A stretch of DNA of 64,000 nt from JAXDMU01 sp963762435 (GCA_963762435.1 CAVXLN010000011.1:1-64000), one strand, 5' to 3'. Counted from the stretch's first letter, positions 49,007 through 58,109 are shown. Made by a program: numbers and translations. Notes: generated from the letters alone by a model not told the origin.

Positions 49007-50427
49007 TCGGCCGCGATTGACGCGGGAGCCGCGGGTGCCGGCAGGCTCCTCGCCGGGCGTACCAATGGCAGGGCGATGACCGCCTTAAGACCGGGCGCAT
49101 TGTCCTCGAGCCGGATCGTGCCGCCATGCAGCCGGACGACGGCGCGCGCCAGGCTGAGACCGAGACCGTTGCCGGGCGTGGTGCGGCTCTGCTCGAGGCG
49201 ATAGAAGCGGTCGAACACGCGCTCGCGCGCCTCGACGGGCACGCCGGGGCCGCTATCGGCGATGACGAGGGATGCCACGTCGCCGTCGGCCGCCGCCACG
49301 ACCTCGATCCGGCCGGGGGCAGGCGTGTATTTGATGGCGTTCTCGATGAGGTTGACGAAGGCGCGCGAGAGGAGGTGCGTGTTGCCGCGCAGCTCGAGCT
49401 GACCATCCAAGATCCGGGTCGCGAGCGTCAGCCCCTTCTCGTCGGCGACCGGCTCGTAGAGGTCGACGAGGTCGCGCAGCAGGGCCGCGACATCGAGCTC
49501 GCTCATGGCGGTGCGCTGGCTGCCGGCCTCGGCCTCGGCGATATCGAGCAGCGCGTTGAAGGTCGCCATCAGATTGTCGGCCTCGTCGATCGTCGCTTCC
49601 AGCACCTGGCGGTAATCGACGCCTTCGGCATGGTCGAGGAGGGCGAGCTCGATCCGGCTCCGGAGCCGGCTCAAGGGCGAGCGCAGATCATGAGCGATAT
49701 TGTCGGTGACCTGGCGCATGCCCTCCATCAGCCGCTCGATCCGGTCGAGCATGAGGTTGAGGTTCTGCGCCAGCCGGTCGAATTCGTCACCGGTGCCGCG
49801 CACGGGGATGCGGCGACCGAACTCGCCCTCCATGACCCGGTCGCTGGCGCGGTTGATGCCTTCGATGCGCGCGAGCACGCTGCGGCTCATGACGAGGCCG
49901 CCGACCAGGCCCAAGGCCAGCGTCAGCCCGCCGGCCCAGAACAGCGCCTCGGTGATGCGCCGTTGGAAATTGCTGCGCTCGGCGAGATCGCGGCCGACCA
50001 GCAGCTGATAGCCGCCCGAGAGCAGGAAGCTCGTCGCCTGGGCGACATGGCGCCGCCCGTTCGTCCCCTGCGCCTCGAGCGGGAAGCGCATCCAGCCATC
50101 CGGCCCGACCGTGACATCGGGCCAGCCCGAGAGATTGCCGGCAAGCGGCCGCTGCTGCCGGTCGGTCAGGAGATAGAGCGTGCTGCCGCCTCGGCCGGGA
50201 TCGGCGCGCTCCTCGATGATGGAGATGAGGCCGGTCAGCCCGCGCTGGCGGTACTGCTCGGCGAGGCCGGTGATCTCGGCATCGATCGTCTCGTCGAGCT
50301 GCTGATCGGCATAGACGACCGTGTCGTAGTAGATGAGGCCCAGCAGTGCCATGACCGAGATGGCGAAGAGCCCGAAGTAAGTGAGCGCCAGCCGGAAGGT
50401 GCTGGTGCGCAGCAGCTCAATCAACAC
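49003..50427 (-). CDS. Envelope sensor histidine kinase (EnvZ/QseC class)
   Basis: A 474-residue membrane kinase. TM1 about 10-32, periplasmic domain about 33-160, TM2 about 165-187, HAMP about 187-240 (MSRSVLARIEGINRASDRVM), H-box DNIAHDLRSPLSRLRSRIE with the phospho-His, HATPase_c (FVNLIENAIKYTP, ADSGPGVP, GNGLGLSLARAVV). The GTG start lies 11 bp inside the end of the regulator gene. Works with the OmpR-type regulator; position after degP suggests envelope stress sensing (inference). Confidence 0.93.
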   Translation of the reverse strand: MLIELLRTSTFRLALTYFGLFAISVMALLGLIYYDTVVYADQQLDETIDAEITGLAEQYRQRGLTGLISIIEERADPGRGGSTLYLLTDRQQRPLAGNLSGWPDVTVGPDGWMRFPLEAQGTNGRRHVAQATSFLLSGGYQLLVGRDLAERSNFQRRITEALFWAGGLTLALGLVGGLVMSRSVLARIEGINRASDRVMEGEFGRRIPVRGTGDEFDRLAQNLNLMLDRIERLMEGMRQVTDNIAHDLRSPLSRLRSRIELALLDHAEGVDYRQVLEATIDEADNLMATFNALLDIAEAEAGSQRTAMSELDVAALLRDLVDLYEPVADEKGLTLATRILDGQLELRGNTHLLSRAFVNLIENAIKYTPAPGRIEVVAAADGDVASLVIADSGPGVPVEARERVFDRFYRLEQSRTTPGNGLGLSLARAVVRLHGGTIRLEDNAPGLKAVIALPLVRPARSLPAPAAPASIAAD

Positions 50428-51094
50428 TCCTCAGGCAATAGCCTGCTCCCCGCACCGTATGCAGCATCGGTCGGGCGAAGCCTTTGTCGATCTTCTGCCG
50501 GAGCCGGCTGATATGGACATCGATGACATTGGTCTGCGGATCGAAGTGATAGTCCCAGACCTCCTCCAGCAGCATCGTGCGTGTCACCACATGGCCCGCA
50601 TGGCGGGCCAAGACCTCAAGAAGCCGGAACTCGCGCGGCAGGAGCTCGATTTCGCGGCCGTTGCGACGGACGGTGCGCGCCAGGAGATCGATTTCGAGCT
50701 CACCGACCGCGATCCTTGTCTCGGTCTTGGCGACGGAGCCGCGGCGGGTGAGCGCTTCGAGCCGCGCCATCAGCTCGGAGAACGCATAGGGCTTGGCGAG
50801 GTAATCGTCGCCGCCGGCCTTGAGGCCGCGGACCCGGTCATCGACCGCATCGAGAGCCGACAGGATCAGCACGGGCGTCTGGTTGTCGGACGCGCGCATC
50901 GCGGCCACGATCGCCAGCCCGTCCATGCCGGGCAGCATGCGGTCGATGATCATCGCGTCGAAACGCTCGCTCGTCGCCAGGAACAGGCCCTGCCGGCCAT
51001 CCTCGGCATGATCGACCGTGTGGCCGCTTTCCTTCAGCCCCTTGAGGAGGAAGGCGGCGGCCTCGCGATCATCCTCGATGACAAGGAGCTTCAT
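50417..51094 (-). CDS. OmpR-family response regulator
   Basis: A 225-residue regulator. Receiver domain: acidic pair E7/D8-D9, phospho-acceptor D51 in IIDRMLPGMDG, conserved Lys in DYLAKPYAF. C-terminal winged helix about 125-222 (LLPREFRLLEVLARHAGHVV, NVIDVHISRLRQKID, TVRGAGYCL). Start at 51094 (MKLLVIEDD) has GGAGG eleven bases upstream. Cotranscribed with the kinase; degP lies 56 bp upstream on the same strand, a probable regulon member. Confidence 0.95.
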   Translation of the reverse strand: MKLLVIEDDREAAAFLLKGLKESGHTVDHAEDGRQGLFLATSERFDAMIIDRMLPGMDGLAIVAAMRASDNQTPVLILSALDAVDDRVRGLKAGGDDYLAKPYAFSELMARLEALTRRGSVAKTETRIAVGELEIDLLARTVRRNGREIELLPREFRLLEVLARHAGHVVTRTMLLEEVWDYHFDPQTNVIDVHISRLRQKIDKGFARPMLHTVRGAGYCLRSVD

Positions 51095-51109
51095 GTTCTT
51101 TTCTAGCCT

Positions 51110-51135
51110 CCTCTCCGCCCCCAAAGGCGGAGAGG
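51110..51135. repeat. Intergenic CCTCTCCGCC/GGCGGAGAGG hairpin, copy 3
   Basis: Perfect 10-bp arms (51110-51119 and 51126-51135) around CCCAAA, between the degP stop and the regulator start. Same CCTCTCC/GGAGAGG theme as copies near 21.3, 31.6 and 62.6 kb. It could reduce read-through from degP into the regulator pair. Confidence 0.65.
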
Positions 51136-51149
51136 GGCTTCCTTTGGCA

Positions 51150-52784
51150 TCAGCCGTTCTTGTCTTCGGGCGTCAAGGGCACGAAGAGATTGGTGCCGTG
51201 CCGATTGACCAGCAGCAGGATCGATTTCGCCTCGGGCTTCACGGCCTTGACGCGATCGGCCACTTCCTCGGGTTTAGACACCTTCTCGCCATTGACCTGG
51301 ACGATCACGTCGCCGGCCTGGATGCCGCGGTCGGCGGCCGGGCTGCCTTCCTTGACGCGCGAGATCAGCACGCCTTCGACATCTTTGCCGATGCCGAGAC
51401 GCTTGCGCGCGTCGGCATTGAGGTTGGTGAGCGACAGGCCGAGCGAGGCCATGCGGTTCGGCTTGCCGTCGTCGGTACCCGTTTGCGCGCTTGCGAGCTT
51501 CGTGTCCTCGAACTGGCCGACCGTGGTCGAGACCGTCAGCGTCTCGCCATGGCGGAATACGACGATATCGACCTTCCGGCCGATCCCGGTCTCAGCCACG
51601 ATGCGCGGCAGGTCGCGCATCTTGTCGACCGGCTTGCCGTCGAACTTCTGGATGATGTCGCCGACCTTGATGCCGGCCTTGTCCGCCGGCGAGCCGTCAT
51701 TGACCTGGGCGACGAGCGCCCCAGTCGGGTGATTGCCGTCGAGCCCGAGCGAGGAGGCGATGTCGGTCGTCACTTCCTGAACCTGCACGCCGAGGAAGCC
51801 GCGATCGACATGGCCGGTCGACCGGAGCTGGTCGAGCACGATCTTGGCGGCGTTCGACGGGATGGCGAAGCCGATGCCGACCGAGCCGCCGTTCGGCGAA
51901 TAGATCACGGTGTTGATGCCGATCACGTCGCCATCGAGATCGAAGGTCGGGCCGCCGGAGTTGCCGCGATTGATCGAGGCGTCGACCTGCAGGAAGTCGA
52001 CATAATTGCCTTCCTCGACCGGGCGGCCGCGCGCCGAGATGATGCCCTTGGTGACGGTGCCGCCGAGGCCGAACGGATTGCCGACCGCGAACACCCAGTC
52101 GCCGACGCGCGCCTTGTCGCTGTCGCCAAACTTGACGAAGGGCAGGGGGTTCGGCATGTCGATCTTCAGGAGCGCCAGATCGGTCTTGGCGTCCTTGCCG
52201 ACGATCTTGGCGGGGTGACGGGAATCGTCCTGGAAGATGACGGTCACTTTGTCAGCGCTGCCGACGACATGATTGTTGGTGACGATATAGCCGGCCGGAT
52301 CGATGATGAAGCCCGAGCCCAGTGCCGTGACCTTGCGCGCCGGCGCCGGCGCGCCGCCGCCGCCATGGCGGCCTTGCTGCTGCTGCTCGAAGAAGCGGCG
52401 CAGCAGCTCGTCGAACGGCGTCTGCTGATTGCCCGGGCTGTTCTGATCAGGCTGGCTCTGGTCCTGGTCCTGATCGTCGTTGTCTTCTTCGTCGTTCTGG
52501 CTTTGCTCCTGGCCTTCATTGGCGTTGGCCTGTTGGACGACCGAGATGTTGACCACGGCCGGCAGCACGCGCTCGACGATCGGCGCCAGGCTGGGCAGCC
52601 GCTCATTGAGGTTCAAGGCCCCGGTACTCGGCGGCGACGCCGCATCCGCAAACGCCGGGCCCGCCGTGAGGCAGGTGCCGAGCGCCACCGTCATCGCCCA
52701 GATCGCCATTGCCGAGCAGGCTACATGCCGCCCCGCCGCGGGCCGGCCCTGCCGCCGTTCGCCGGAAATGGTATTGAACATCAT
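51150..52784 (-). CDS. DegP/DegQ family serine endoprotease
   Basis: A 544-residue periplasmic HtrA protease. Signal sequence about 15-46 (MAIWAMTVALGTCLTAGPAFA). Trypsin-like domain with H172 (IVTNNHVVG), D202 (AKTDLALLKID), S275 (INRGNSGGP). Two PDZ domains follow (RGFLGVQVQEV; LGLSLTNLNADARKRLGI). Between residues 85 and 122 the LA-loop region is a Gln/Asn/Asp/Glu-rich insert, longer and more acidic than usual. Degrades or refolds misfolded envelope proteins. Upstream of an OmpR/EnvZ-type pair, as often seen. Confidence 0.95.
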   Translation of the reverse strand: MMFNTISGERRQGRPAAGRHVACSAMAIWAMTVALGTCLTAGPAFADAASPPSTGALNLNERLPSLAPIVERVLPAVVNISVVQQANANEGQEQSQNDEEDNDDQDQDQSQPDQNSPGNQQTPFDELLRRFFEQQQQGRHGGGGAPAPARKVTALGSGFIIDPAGYIVTNNHVVGSADKVTVIFQDDSRHPAKIVGKDAKTDLALLKIDMPNPLPFVKFGDSDKARVGDWVFAVGNPFGLGGTVTKGIISARGRPVEEGNYVDFLQVDASINRGNSGGPTFDLDGDVIGINTVIYSPNGGSVGIGFAIPSNAAKIVLDQLRSTGHVDRGFLGVQVQEVTTDIASSLGLDGNHPTGALVAQVNDGSPADKAGIKVGDIIQKFDGKPVDKMRDLPRIVAETGIGRKVDIVVFRHGETLTVSTTVGQFEDTKLASAQTGTDDGKPNRMASLGLSLTNLNADARKRLGIGKDVEGVLISRVKEGSPAADRGIQAGDVIVQVNGEKVSKPEEVADRVKAVKPEAKSILLLVNRHGTNLFVPLTPEDKNG

Positions 52785-52920
52785 CGACCGATCGCCTCCT
52801 CAAAAACCTGTTGACCGCCTGCGCACGATCCCCTCGGCAAACGGCCCCAGCGTCAAGATGGTCCCAGCCAGCTGAAACCGCCTTCTCAAAAACATTAAAT
52901 CTTTGTCATCTTCCTGTGCA

Positions 52921-53700
52921 TCATGTCCGCCAGCCGGGCTCCTCGCGGTCCAGCATTCGCTTTAGCGCCTCGAAGTGCTGCGTCGCGTAAAGCGATTTGT
53001 CGCGCTCGAAATCGGCCCGCGTGCGCAACGCCACCGCGTCCGCGATCCGGCGCAGCGCCCGGCCCGTCGACATGGCCAGGATCTGCGCTTCGGCTGCCCG
53101 CTCCAGATAATAAAGGTCGTCGAACGCTTCGGCAACATTGCGCCCGGTGACGATGACGCCGTGATTGGCCAGGAACAGCACGCGGCCCGGCCCAAGGCAC
53201 GCCACCAGCCGGTCGCCTTCCGCCTCGTCGAGCGCCAGCCCGTTATACTGATCGTCATAGGCGATCCGGTCGAAAAACCTGAGCGCGTTCTGATGGCAGG
53301 GCTCGAGTTTTCCGCCCTCGATCATGGTGAGCGCCGTCGCATAGGGCATGTGGGTATGCAGCACGCAGGCGGCCGCAGCATTGGCGCGGTGGAGCCTCGA
53401 ATGAATGAAGAAGGCGGTCGTCTCGACACTGCCATTGCCGGCCACGACCTTGCCATCGGCGTCGACGATCACCAGATCCGACGCTCCAAGTTCGGCGAAA
53501 TGCCGGCCGAACGGATTGATCAGATAGTGTCCGTCCCGGTCGGGCAGTGCCAGACTGAAATGATTGCAGGTGCCTTCATGATACCCGAAACGGGCGGCCA
53601 GCCGGAAGGCGGCGGCCAGATCGATGCGGCTCTTTGCAGCAGCCTCGCTCGATGAGGCGGCACCTGATCGTTCGTCGTTCCGCAGCAGGCTGGCGGACAT
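52921..53700 (-). CDS. Class II aldolase/adducin family protein
   Basis: A 259-residue protein of the FucA/AraD fold. N terminus AAFRLAARFGYHEGTCNHFSLALPD, the metal-binding HxH in VLHTHMPYATALTM, and a third His in FLANHGVIVTGRNVAEAF. These fit zinc-dependent class II aldolases or ulose-phosphate epimerases; substrate cannot be told. Start 53700 has AGAGGAG upstream. Divergent from the DedA gene across 180 bp of AT-richer DNA containing the palindrome ATCGATATCGAT (53767-53778). Confidence 0.9.
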   Translation of the reverse strand: MSASLLRNDERSGAASSSEAAAKSRIDLAAAFRLAARFGYHEGTCNHFSLALPDRDGHYLINPFGRHFAELGASDLVIVDADGKVVAGNGSVETTAFFIHSRLHRANAAAACVLHTHMPYATALTMIEGGKLEPCHQNALRFFDRIAYDDQYNGLALDEAEGDRLVACLGPGRVLFLANHGVIVTGRNVAEAFDDLYYLERAAEAQILAMSTGRALRRIADAVALRTRADFERDKSLYATQHFEALKRMLDREEPGWRT

Positions 53701-53880
53701 GCGTGTCTCCTCTCGCCTTCCGTCCGATATAAAGCGTCCCGGACTTTACGGAATCGTTATTGGCAAATCGATATCGATGCTTGAATTGACCCTAAAATAT
53801 AAGGATCAATGGGATCACATGGGTGAGTGGAGCGGTGGGGACCGCAGCATGGGTGCCAGTTTCGGGAGTGTTCTTTTCTA

Positions 53881-54486
53881 ATGGAAGAGATTCAGCGGCT
53901 CGTCCATGAGTACCGCGAGTGGTTCTATCTGATCACGATCGCCTGGACGTTTTTCGAGGGCGAGACCTTCGTGCTGCTCGCGGGTGCGGTCTGCGCACAC
54001 GGGACGATCGATCCGCTGTGGCTCACCATCTGCGCCTGGATCGGCAGCTATGCGGGCGATCAAACCTGGTTCTTCCTCGGCCGCAAATGCGGTCCGCTGC
54101 TGCTGCGCCGGTTCCCCGACTGGCGGCCCAGCGTCAGCATGGTCCATCGCTGGCTCGAGAAATGGGACACCATCTTCATCCTCACTTTCCGCTTCATCTA
54201 CGGCATCCGCAACTTCTCCTCGGTCGCGATCGGCTTGAGCGATTTTGGCGTGGCGCGCTTCATGGTGCTGAATTTCATCGCAGCCGGGATCTGGTCGGTA
54301 ACCTTCGTTGGTGCGGGCTATCTGTTCGGCCATGAGATCAACCGGATCATGGGCTCCTGGGCCGAAGAGGTCGAGCTCGGCGCGCTCGGCGTCTTCCTCA
54401 TCGCGGTGACGACGATCTTGCTCGTCTCGCGCTGGCGCGCCCGGCGGGCCAAGCGCGCCGCCCTCCTCGCGACCCAGCAGAATTAG
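53881..54486 (+). CDS. DedA family membrane protein
   Basis: A 201-residue membrane protein of the DedA/VTT superfamily. About five hydrophobic segments; conserved FEGETFVLLAGAVCAHG (with the acidic re-entrant helix), GDQTWFFLGRKCGP and the basic RFIYGIRNFSSVAIGLS. Relatives move or flip undecaprenyl phosphate and other lipids. ATG 53881 follows GGGAG; upstream in-frame codons are rejected. The tail RWRARRAKRAALLATQQN is cytoplasmic. Confidence 0.9.
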   Translation: MEEIQRLVHEYREWFYLITIAWTFFEGETFVLLAGAVCAHGTIDPLWLTICAWIGSYAGDQTWFFLGRKCGPLLLRRFPDWRPSVSMVHRWLEKWDTIFILTFRFIYGIRNFSSVAIGLSDFGVARFMVLNFIAAGIWSVTFVGAGYLFGHEINRIMGSWAEEVELGALGVFLIAVTTILLVSRWRARRAKRAALLATQQN

Positions 54487-54489
54487 AGG

Positions 54490-55389
54490 TTAGTGACGCG
54501 ACGCTCGGTGCCGCTCGGCCAGATCGACCAGCTGGCGGGCCAGCGTCGCGGGCGAAAGGGTCTTCAGACCATAGGCGAAATTGGGCGAGACATTGGCGCC
54601 GGCGAGTGCCAGCCCGGTCTCGGCCGCGGCCAGAGGGCCGCCCAGGCGTCGCGCCATGTCGAGCCGCGTCACCAGCAGTTTCCGGACACCGATCGCCAAG
54701 GCGGCGCGGCCAAAGGCGCTCCCTTGCTCGGCATCGATCGTGGCCGGCAGCACCAGCACGGGCTCGACCGCCAGGATCGCGGCCAGCCGGCCGAGCTTGG
54801 CGAAATCGCCGGCCGCACTCGCATCGGTCCCGCCGGTATCGACCAGCAGCGGGCCGGGGCGGCCCTGGTCCGGCAAAGGGGCCTCGGGATCGAGCCGCGA
54901 AGTGTCGATGCCGAGGATGCTCATGGAATCAGCCAGTTGCTCCAAGCCGCCCGGGCGTTGCCAATCGGTCGAAAGCACGGTCGCGGTCGGTAGGCCGCCA
55001 CGGCAGGCGAGCTTGCCCATGAGCGTGGTCTTGCCCGCGGCCGGCGGCCCGATCAGCATCAGGCGCGCGCGCTCGGCGCGTGGCAGGCGGCCGAATTTGA
55101 GGGCTGAGCGCAGGCCCGCAGCGAGCAGGCTGCGCGGGTCATGCAAAGCCCGTCTGCCATCCAGCACGCGGTGCAACAGGCTGAGCGAAATGTCGTGATG
55201 CCGCAGCACCAGCTCTGCCGCGTCGGCGGCACCTGGGGTCGGCATCGCCTCATCGTCTCCCAGGATGGAGGCGAAGGGGGAGTCGATATCGGCTCGATCG
55301 CCGATCAGGATTGCGGTGGGTCCCAGCATGTCATCGGCCCTTTGGGCGTTGCCGTGCTGGAGGTCCGCTTCGAGGAACTTTAGTCGCAT
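54490..55389 (-). CDS. FlhF-like SRP-family GTPase, divergent
   Basis: A 299-residue protein. N terminus MRLKFLEADLQHGNAQRADD MLGPTAILI resembles the start of FlhF. The NG-type GTPase region follows: P-loop LMLIGPPAAGKTTLMGKLA, switch TDWQRPGGLEQLADSM, G3-like LLVDTGGTDAS, G4-like LVTRLDMARRLGG and the closing NVSPNFAYGLKTLSPATLARQL. Several motifs are weaker than in FtsY/Ffh (TRLD for TKLD, DTGGTD for DTAGR), so GTP hydrolysis may be altered. FlhF places polar flagella; no flagellar genes are nearby. Convergent with the DedA gene. Confidence 0.75.
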   Translation of the reverse strand: MRLKFLEADLQHGNAQRADDMLGPTAILIGDRADIDSPFASILGDDEAMPTPGAADAAELVLRHHDISLSLLHRVLDGRRALHDPRSLLAAGLRSALKFGRLPRAERARLMLIGPPAAGKTTLMGKLACRGGLPTATVLSTDWQRPGGLEQLADSMSILGIDTSRLDPEAPLPDQGRPGPLLVDTGGTDASAAGDFAKLGRLAAILAVEPVLVLPATIDAEQGSAFGRAALAIGVRKLLVTRLDMARRLGGPLAAAETGLALAGANVSPNFAYGLKTLSPATLARQLVDLAERHRASRH

Positions 55390-55532
55390 CGTCGCAAATC
55401 GCCATTCTTTGTTGGCGTCGCCATTCTCGCGACAAGCGGCTTAACAAATCCTCTCCGCCGGCATGCTGTTCGGCGTCGCCGCTCCAGGGATTTTCCCCTA
55501 TACCGAAGGAAAGCTTCAAGGATCGGGCGGTA

Positions 55533-56024
55533 ATGACGGTCGATATCGATCTTTACAAATCAGGCATGCGCCGGTTGGCGGCGGGCGTGTCGCTGATCAC
55601 GACCTTGGGTGCCGACGGGGTGCGGCGCGGCCTCACCGCCACGGCGGTCTGCTCGGTCTCCCTGACGCCTGCGACCTTGCTCTGCTGCATCAACCGCAAC
55701 AGCTCGGCCCATGACACGATCCTGGCGACTCGGATTCTGGCGGTGAATGTGCTGGCCTCGACCGACCAGGCGCTGGCCGACCGGTTCGCGGGGGCCGAGG
55801 CGCCCGAGCTCCGGTTCGAGATGGGCGATTGGGTCACGGCCGTGACCGGGTCCCCGTTGCTCGCGACTGCCGTGGCAGCCTTCGATTGCCGGGTCGCGAC
55901 GGTGCTCGAGACCGGGACCCACACCGTCTTCATCGGCGAGGTGCTGGAAGCGCGGCTGCCGACCGGGGGGGAGCCGCTGCTCTATCTCGCCGGCGCCTAT
56001 GGCCGCTTTGCCGGGCAGGTCTGA
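55533..56024 (+). CDS. Flavin reductase-like (FMN-binding) protein
   Basis: A 163-residue protein of the flavin reductase-like family: YKSGMRRLAAGVSLITTLGA, RRGLTATAVCSVSLTPATLLCCIN, ILAVNVLASTDQALADRFAG and HTVFIGEVLEARL. These enzymes reduce FMN with NAD(P)H to feed two-component monooxygenases; no monooxygenase gene adjoins it. Start at 55533 (MTVDIDLYKSG) matches family length; the ribosome-binding site is weak. The 143 bp upstream show no clear promoter. Confidence 0.9.
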   Translation: MTVDIDLYKSGMRRLAAGVSLITTLGADGVRRGLTATAVCSVSLTPATLLCCINRNSSAHDTILATRILAVNVLASTDQALADRFAGAEAPELRFEMGDWVTAVTGSPLLATAVAAFDCRVATVLETGTHTVFIGEVLEARLPTGGEPLLYLAGAYGRFAGQV

Positions 56025-56136
56025 CCGCGACAGGAAAGCTTCGGCGTTCCGGGGGGTTGGCGTGGCGGTTTGCCGGCTTATATGAGCAGCGGGCAGCTTG
56101 TCCCAACCCTCTGGCTCTCATCCGACCTCAACACCG

Positions 56137-56790
56137 ATGCATCCCAGCACCTGGATCGACATTGCCCAGATCAGCGCCTTCGTCCAGGTGGTGCTCATCG
56201 ACATAACGCTGGCGGGCGACAATGCCGTCGTGGTCGGGATCGCGGCGGCCGGCCTGCCGCCGGCGGCGCAGCGCAAGGCGATCCTGTTCGGCATCGTCAT
56301 CGCGACCGTGCTCAGGATCGGCTTCGCGCTGCTCGCCACCGAGTTCCTTGCCATCATCGGATTGACGCTGGCCGGCGGCCTCCTGCTGCTCTGGGTCGCC
56401 TCCAAGATGCTGCGCGAGATCCTGGCGGAGCGGCGCCGGATCGCCTGCGGCGACTGCACGCCCCGGGCGACGCCGGTCAAGAGCATGCGCGAGGCGCTCA
56501 TCCAGATCGTCGTCGCCGATATCTCGATGTCGCTCGACAATGTCCTCGCCGTCGCCGGCACGGCGCGCTTCCATGTCTGGGTGCTGGTCGCCGGCCTGGC
56601 CTTGTCGGTGGCGCTGATGGGCGTGGCCTCGACGCTCGTGGCAAAGCTGCTCCACCGCTATCCGTGGATCGTCTGGCTGGGCTTCGGCATCGTGACCTAT
56701 GTCGCGTGCAGCATGATCTATGACGGCTGGCGCGAGGTGAACTCGCACATGCCGGTGCTGATGCATGCCGCCCACAATATGCTGGGCTGA
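56137..56790 (+). CDS. TerC family integral membrane protein (YjbE-type)
   Basis: A 217-residue membrane protein with about seven helices. VQVVLIDITLAGDNAVVVG and IQIVVADISMSLDNVLAVAG are the two inverted-repeat motifs with the acidic LxGDNA/SLDNV metal-site residues of TerC. Members export manganese or other cations and act with metalation of secreted proteins. ATG at 56137 is preferred to a TTG at 56098. No yybP-ykoY riboswitch pattern is evident upstream. Confidence 0.9.
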   Translation: MHPSTWIDIAQISAFVQVVLIDITLAGDNAVVVGIAAAGLPPAAQRKAILFGIVIATVLRIGFALLATEFLAIIGLTLAGGLLLLWVASKMLREILAERRRIACGDCTPRATPVKSMREALIQIVVADISMSLDNVLAVAGTARFHVWVLVAGLALSVALMGVASTLVAKLLHRYPWIVWLGFGIVTYVACSMIYDGWREVNSHMPVLMHAAHNMLG

Positions 56791-56994
56791 TCAGGCGATG
56801 ATGTCGGGCAGCAGCATGCTTTCAAGCCGCGCCATGATGTCCTTGAGCGCCAGCTTGCGTTTCTTCAGCCGCTGAATCTGCAGCTGATTGGCAGTACCCG
56901 ACTGCGCCATCTGCTGGATGACGTCGTCAAGGTCGCGGTGCTCGCTTTTCAAGGCCGCGAGTTTTTGCTTGATGGCTTCGTTGTCGAGGTCCAT
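56791..56994 (-). CDS. DUF465 (YdcH-like) small coiled protein
   Basis: A 67-residue helical protein: ALKSEHRDLDDVIQQMAQSG, then LQIQRLKKRKLALKDIMARL, matching the DUF465 signature (EHxxLDxxI...LKKxKLxLKD). Function not established. Start at 56994 (MDLDNEAIKQ) fits the family; the longer upstream frame is antisense to the TIGR02444 gene and rejected. A second DUF465 gene lies at 58224. Confidence 0.92.
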   Translation of the reverse strand: MDLDNEAIKQKLAALKSEHRDLDDVIQQMAQSGTANQLQIQRLKKRKLALKDIMARLESMLLPDIIA

Positions 56995-57075
56995 GGGCTT
57001 CGGTATTGGATGGGGGGCTGCGCGAGCGGCGGGACTATAGCAAAAACTTTGAGAAATTGGTGAAGGGTTCCAGCG

Positions 57076-57525
57076 ATGGCGACGATCGGCGATTTTTGGC
57101 GCTTCACGCTCGAAACCTATGAAAAACCCGGGGTTTCGCCACAACTCATCCAGCTGCAGGACGAGGCCGGCCGGGATGTCAATATCCTGCTCTGCTGCCT
57201 TTATGCGGGCCTTCGGTTGGGCCTGAGCCTCGGGCCCGGCGAGCTGGAGGCGCTGGCGGCCGCGGTCGAGCCTTGGAACAGCTTGGTCACGCAAAAGCTG
57301 CGCGCCGTGCGCCGCGACCTGAAGCCGCTCGCCGCCGATCCGGCCGTGGCCGAGCTGCGTCGCGCCGTGCAGGCGACCGAGCTTGAGGCCGAGCGGCTGG
57401 CCCAGGCCCGGCTCGAGGCGGCGCTGCCGGCAGGGCCGATCGAGAAAGCGAGTGCCGAGCTCGCGCGCGCCAATCTCATCGCATATGCCGGCGAGGCCGG
57501 TGCCAAGCTGGTCGATCTGCTCTAA
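57076..57525 (+). CDS. TIGR02444 family protein
   Basis: A 149-residue helical protein matching TIGR02444: DFWRFTLETYEKPGVSPQLI, LQDEAGRDVNILLCCLYAGL, then a long helical region with WNSLVTQKLRAVRRDLK. Function unknown. Divergent from the first DUF465 gene and overlapping the convergent ubiX stop by 4 bp. Confidence 0.9.
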   Translation: MATIGDFWRFTLETYEKPGVSPQLIQLQDEAGRDVNILLCCLYAGLRLGLSLGPGELEALAAAVEPWNSLVTQKLRAVRRDLKPLAADPAVAELRRAVQATELEAERLAQARLEAALPAGPIEKASAELARANLIAYAGEAGAKLVDLL

Positions 57526-58109
57526 TCAGGCCGACGGCGCTCCGCCTCGCCCCAGCGCCGGACGATGCCGGCCTCGATGTCGAAGAGATCGAGCACGCGG
57601 CCGAGCGTGTGGTCGATCATCTCCTCGATCGTCGCCGGCTGGCTGTAAAAGGCCGGCACCGGCGGGGCGATCACCGCACCCATCTCCGAGAGCTGCGTCA
57701 TCATGCGCAGATGGCCGGTATGGAGCGGCGTCTCGCGCACCATCAGCACCAGCCGGCGGCGCTCCTTGAGCGTCACATCGGCGGCGCGGGTCAGAAGGCT
57801 CGAGGTCACGCCGGTCGCGATCTCGGCCATGCTGCGGATCGAGCAGGGGGCGACGATCATGCCGAGCGTCTTGAATGAGCCCGAGGAGATGGCGGCCGCC
57901 ATGTCGGTCACGCTGTAGGCGCGATCCGCCAGCGCCAGCACCTCCGCGACCTTTCGCTGCGTCTCATGGGCCAGCGTCACCTCGGCCGCCCGGGACAGCA
58001 CCAGATGGCTCTCGACCGGCAAATCCTTCAGCAATTCCAACAGCCTGATGCCATAGCGCACGCCCGATGCGCCAGTGATGCCGATGACGAGGCGAGGCGT
58101 TCCAGCCAT
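57522..58109 (-). CDS. ubiX: Flavin prenyltransferase UbiX
   Basis: Makes prenylated FMN, the cofactor for UbiD-type decarboxylases in ubiquinone synthesis. 195 residues: GITGASGVRYGIRLLELLK, SSGSFKTLGMIVAPCSIRSMA, ADVTLKERRRLVLMVRETPLH, and PPVPAFYSQPATIEEMI. All conserved UbiX blocks present. The matching ubiD is not in the window. Confidence 0.97.
   Translation of the reverse strand: MAGTPRLVIGITGASGVRYGIRLLELLKDLPVESHLVLSRAAEVTLAHETQRKVAEVLALADRAYSVTDMAAAISSGSFKTLGMIVAPCSIRSMAEIATGVTSSLLTRAADVTLKERRRLVLMVRETPLHTGHLRMMTQLSEMGAVIAPPVPAFYSQPATIEEMIDHTLGRVLDLFDIEAGIVRRWGEAERRRPD

Noticed and set aside
56025..56136. yybP-ykoY (Mn2+) riboswitch before the TerC gene
   Set aside because: TerC genes often have one, but I could not find its conserved helices or loop sequences here.
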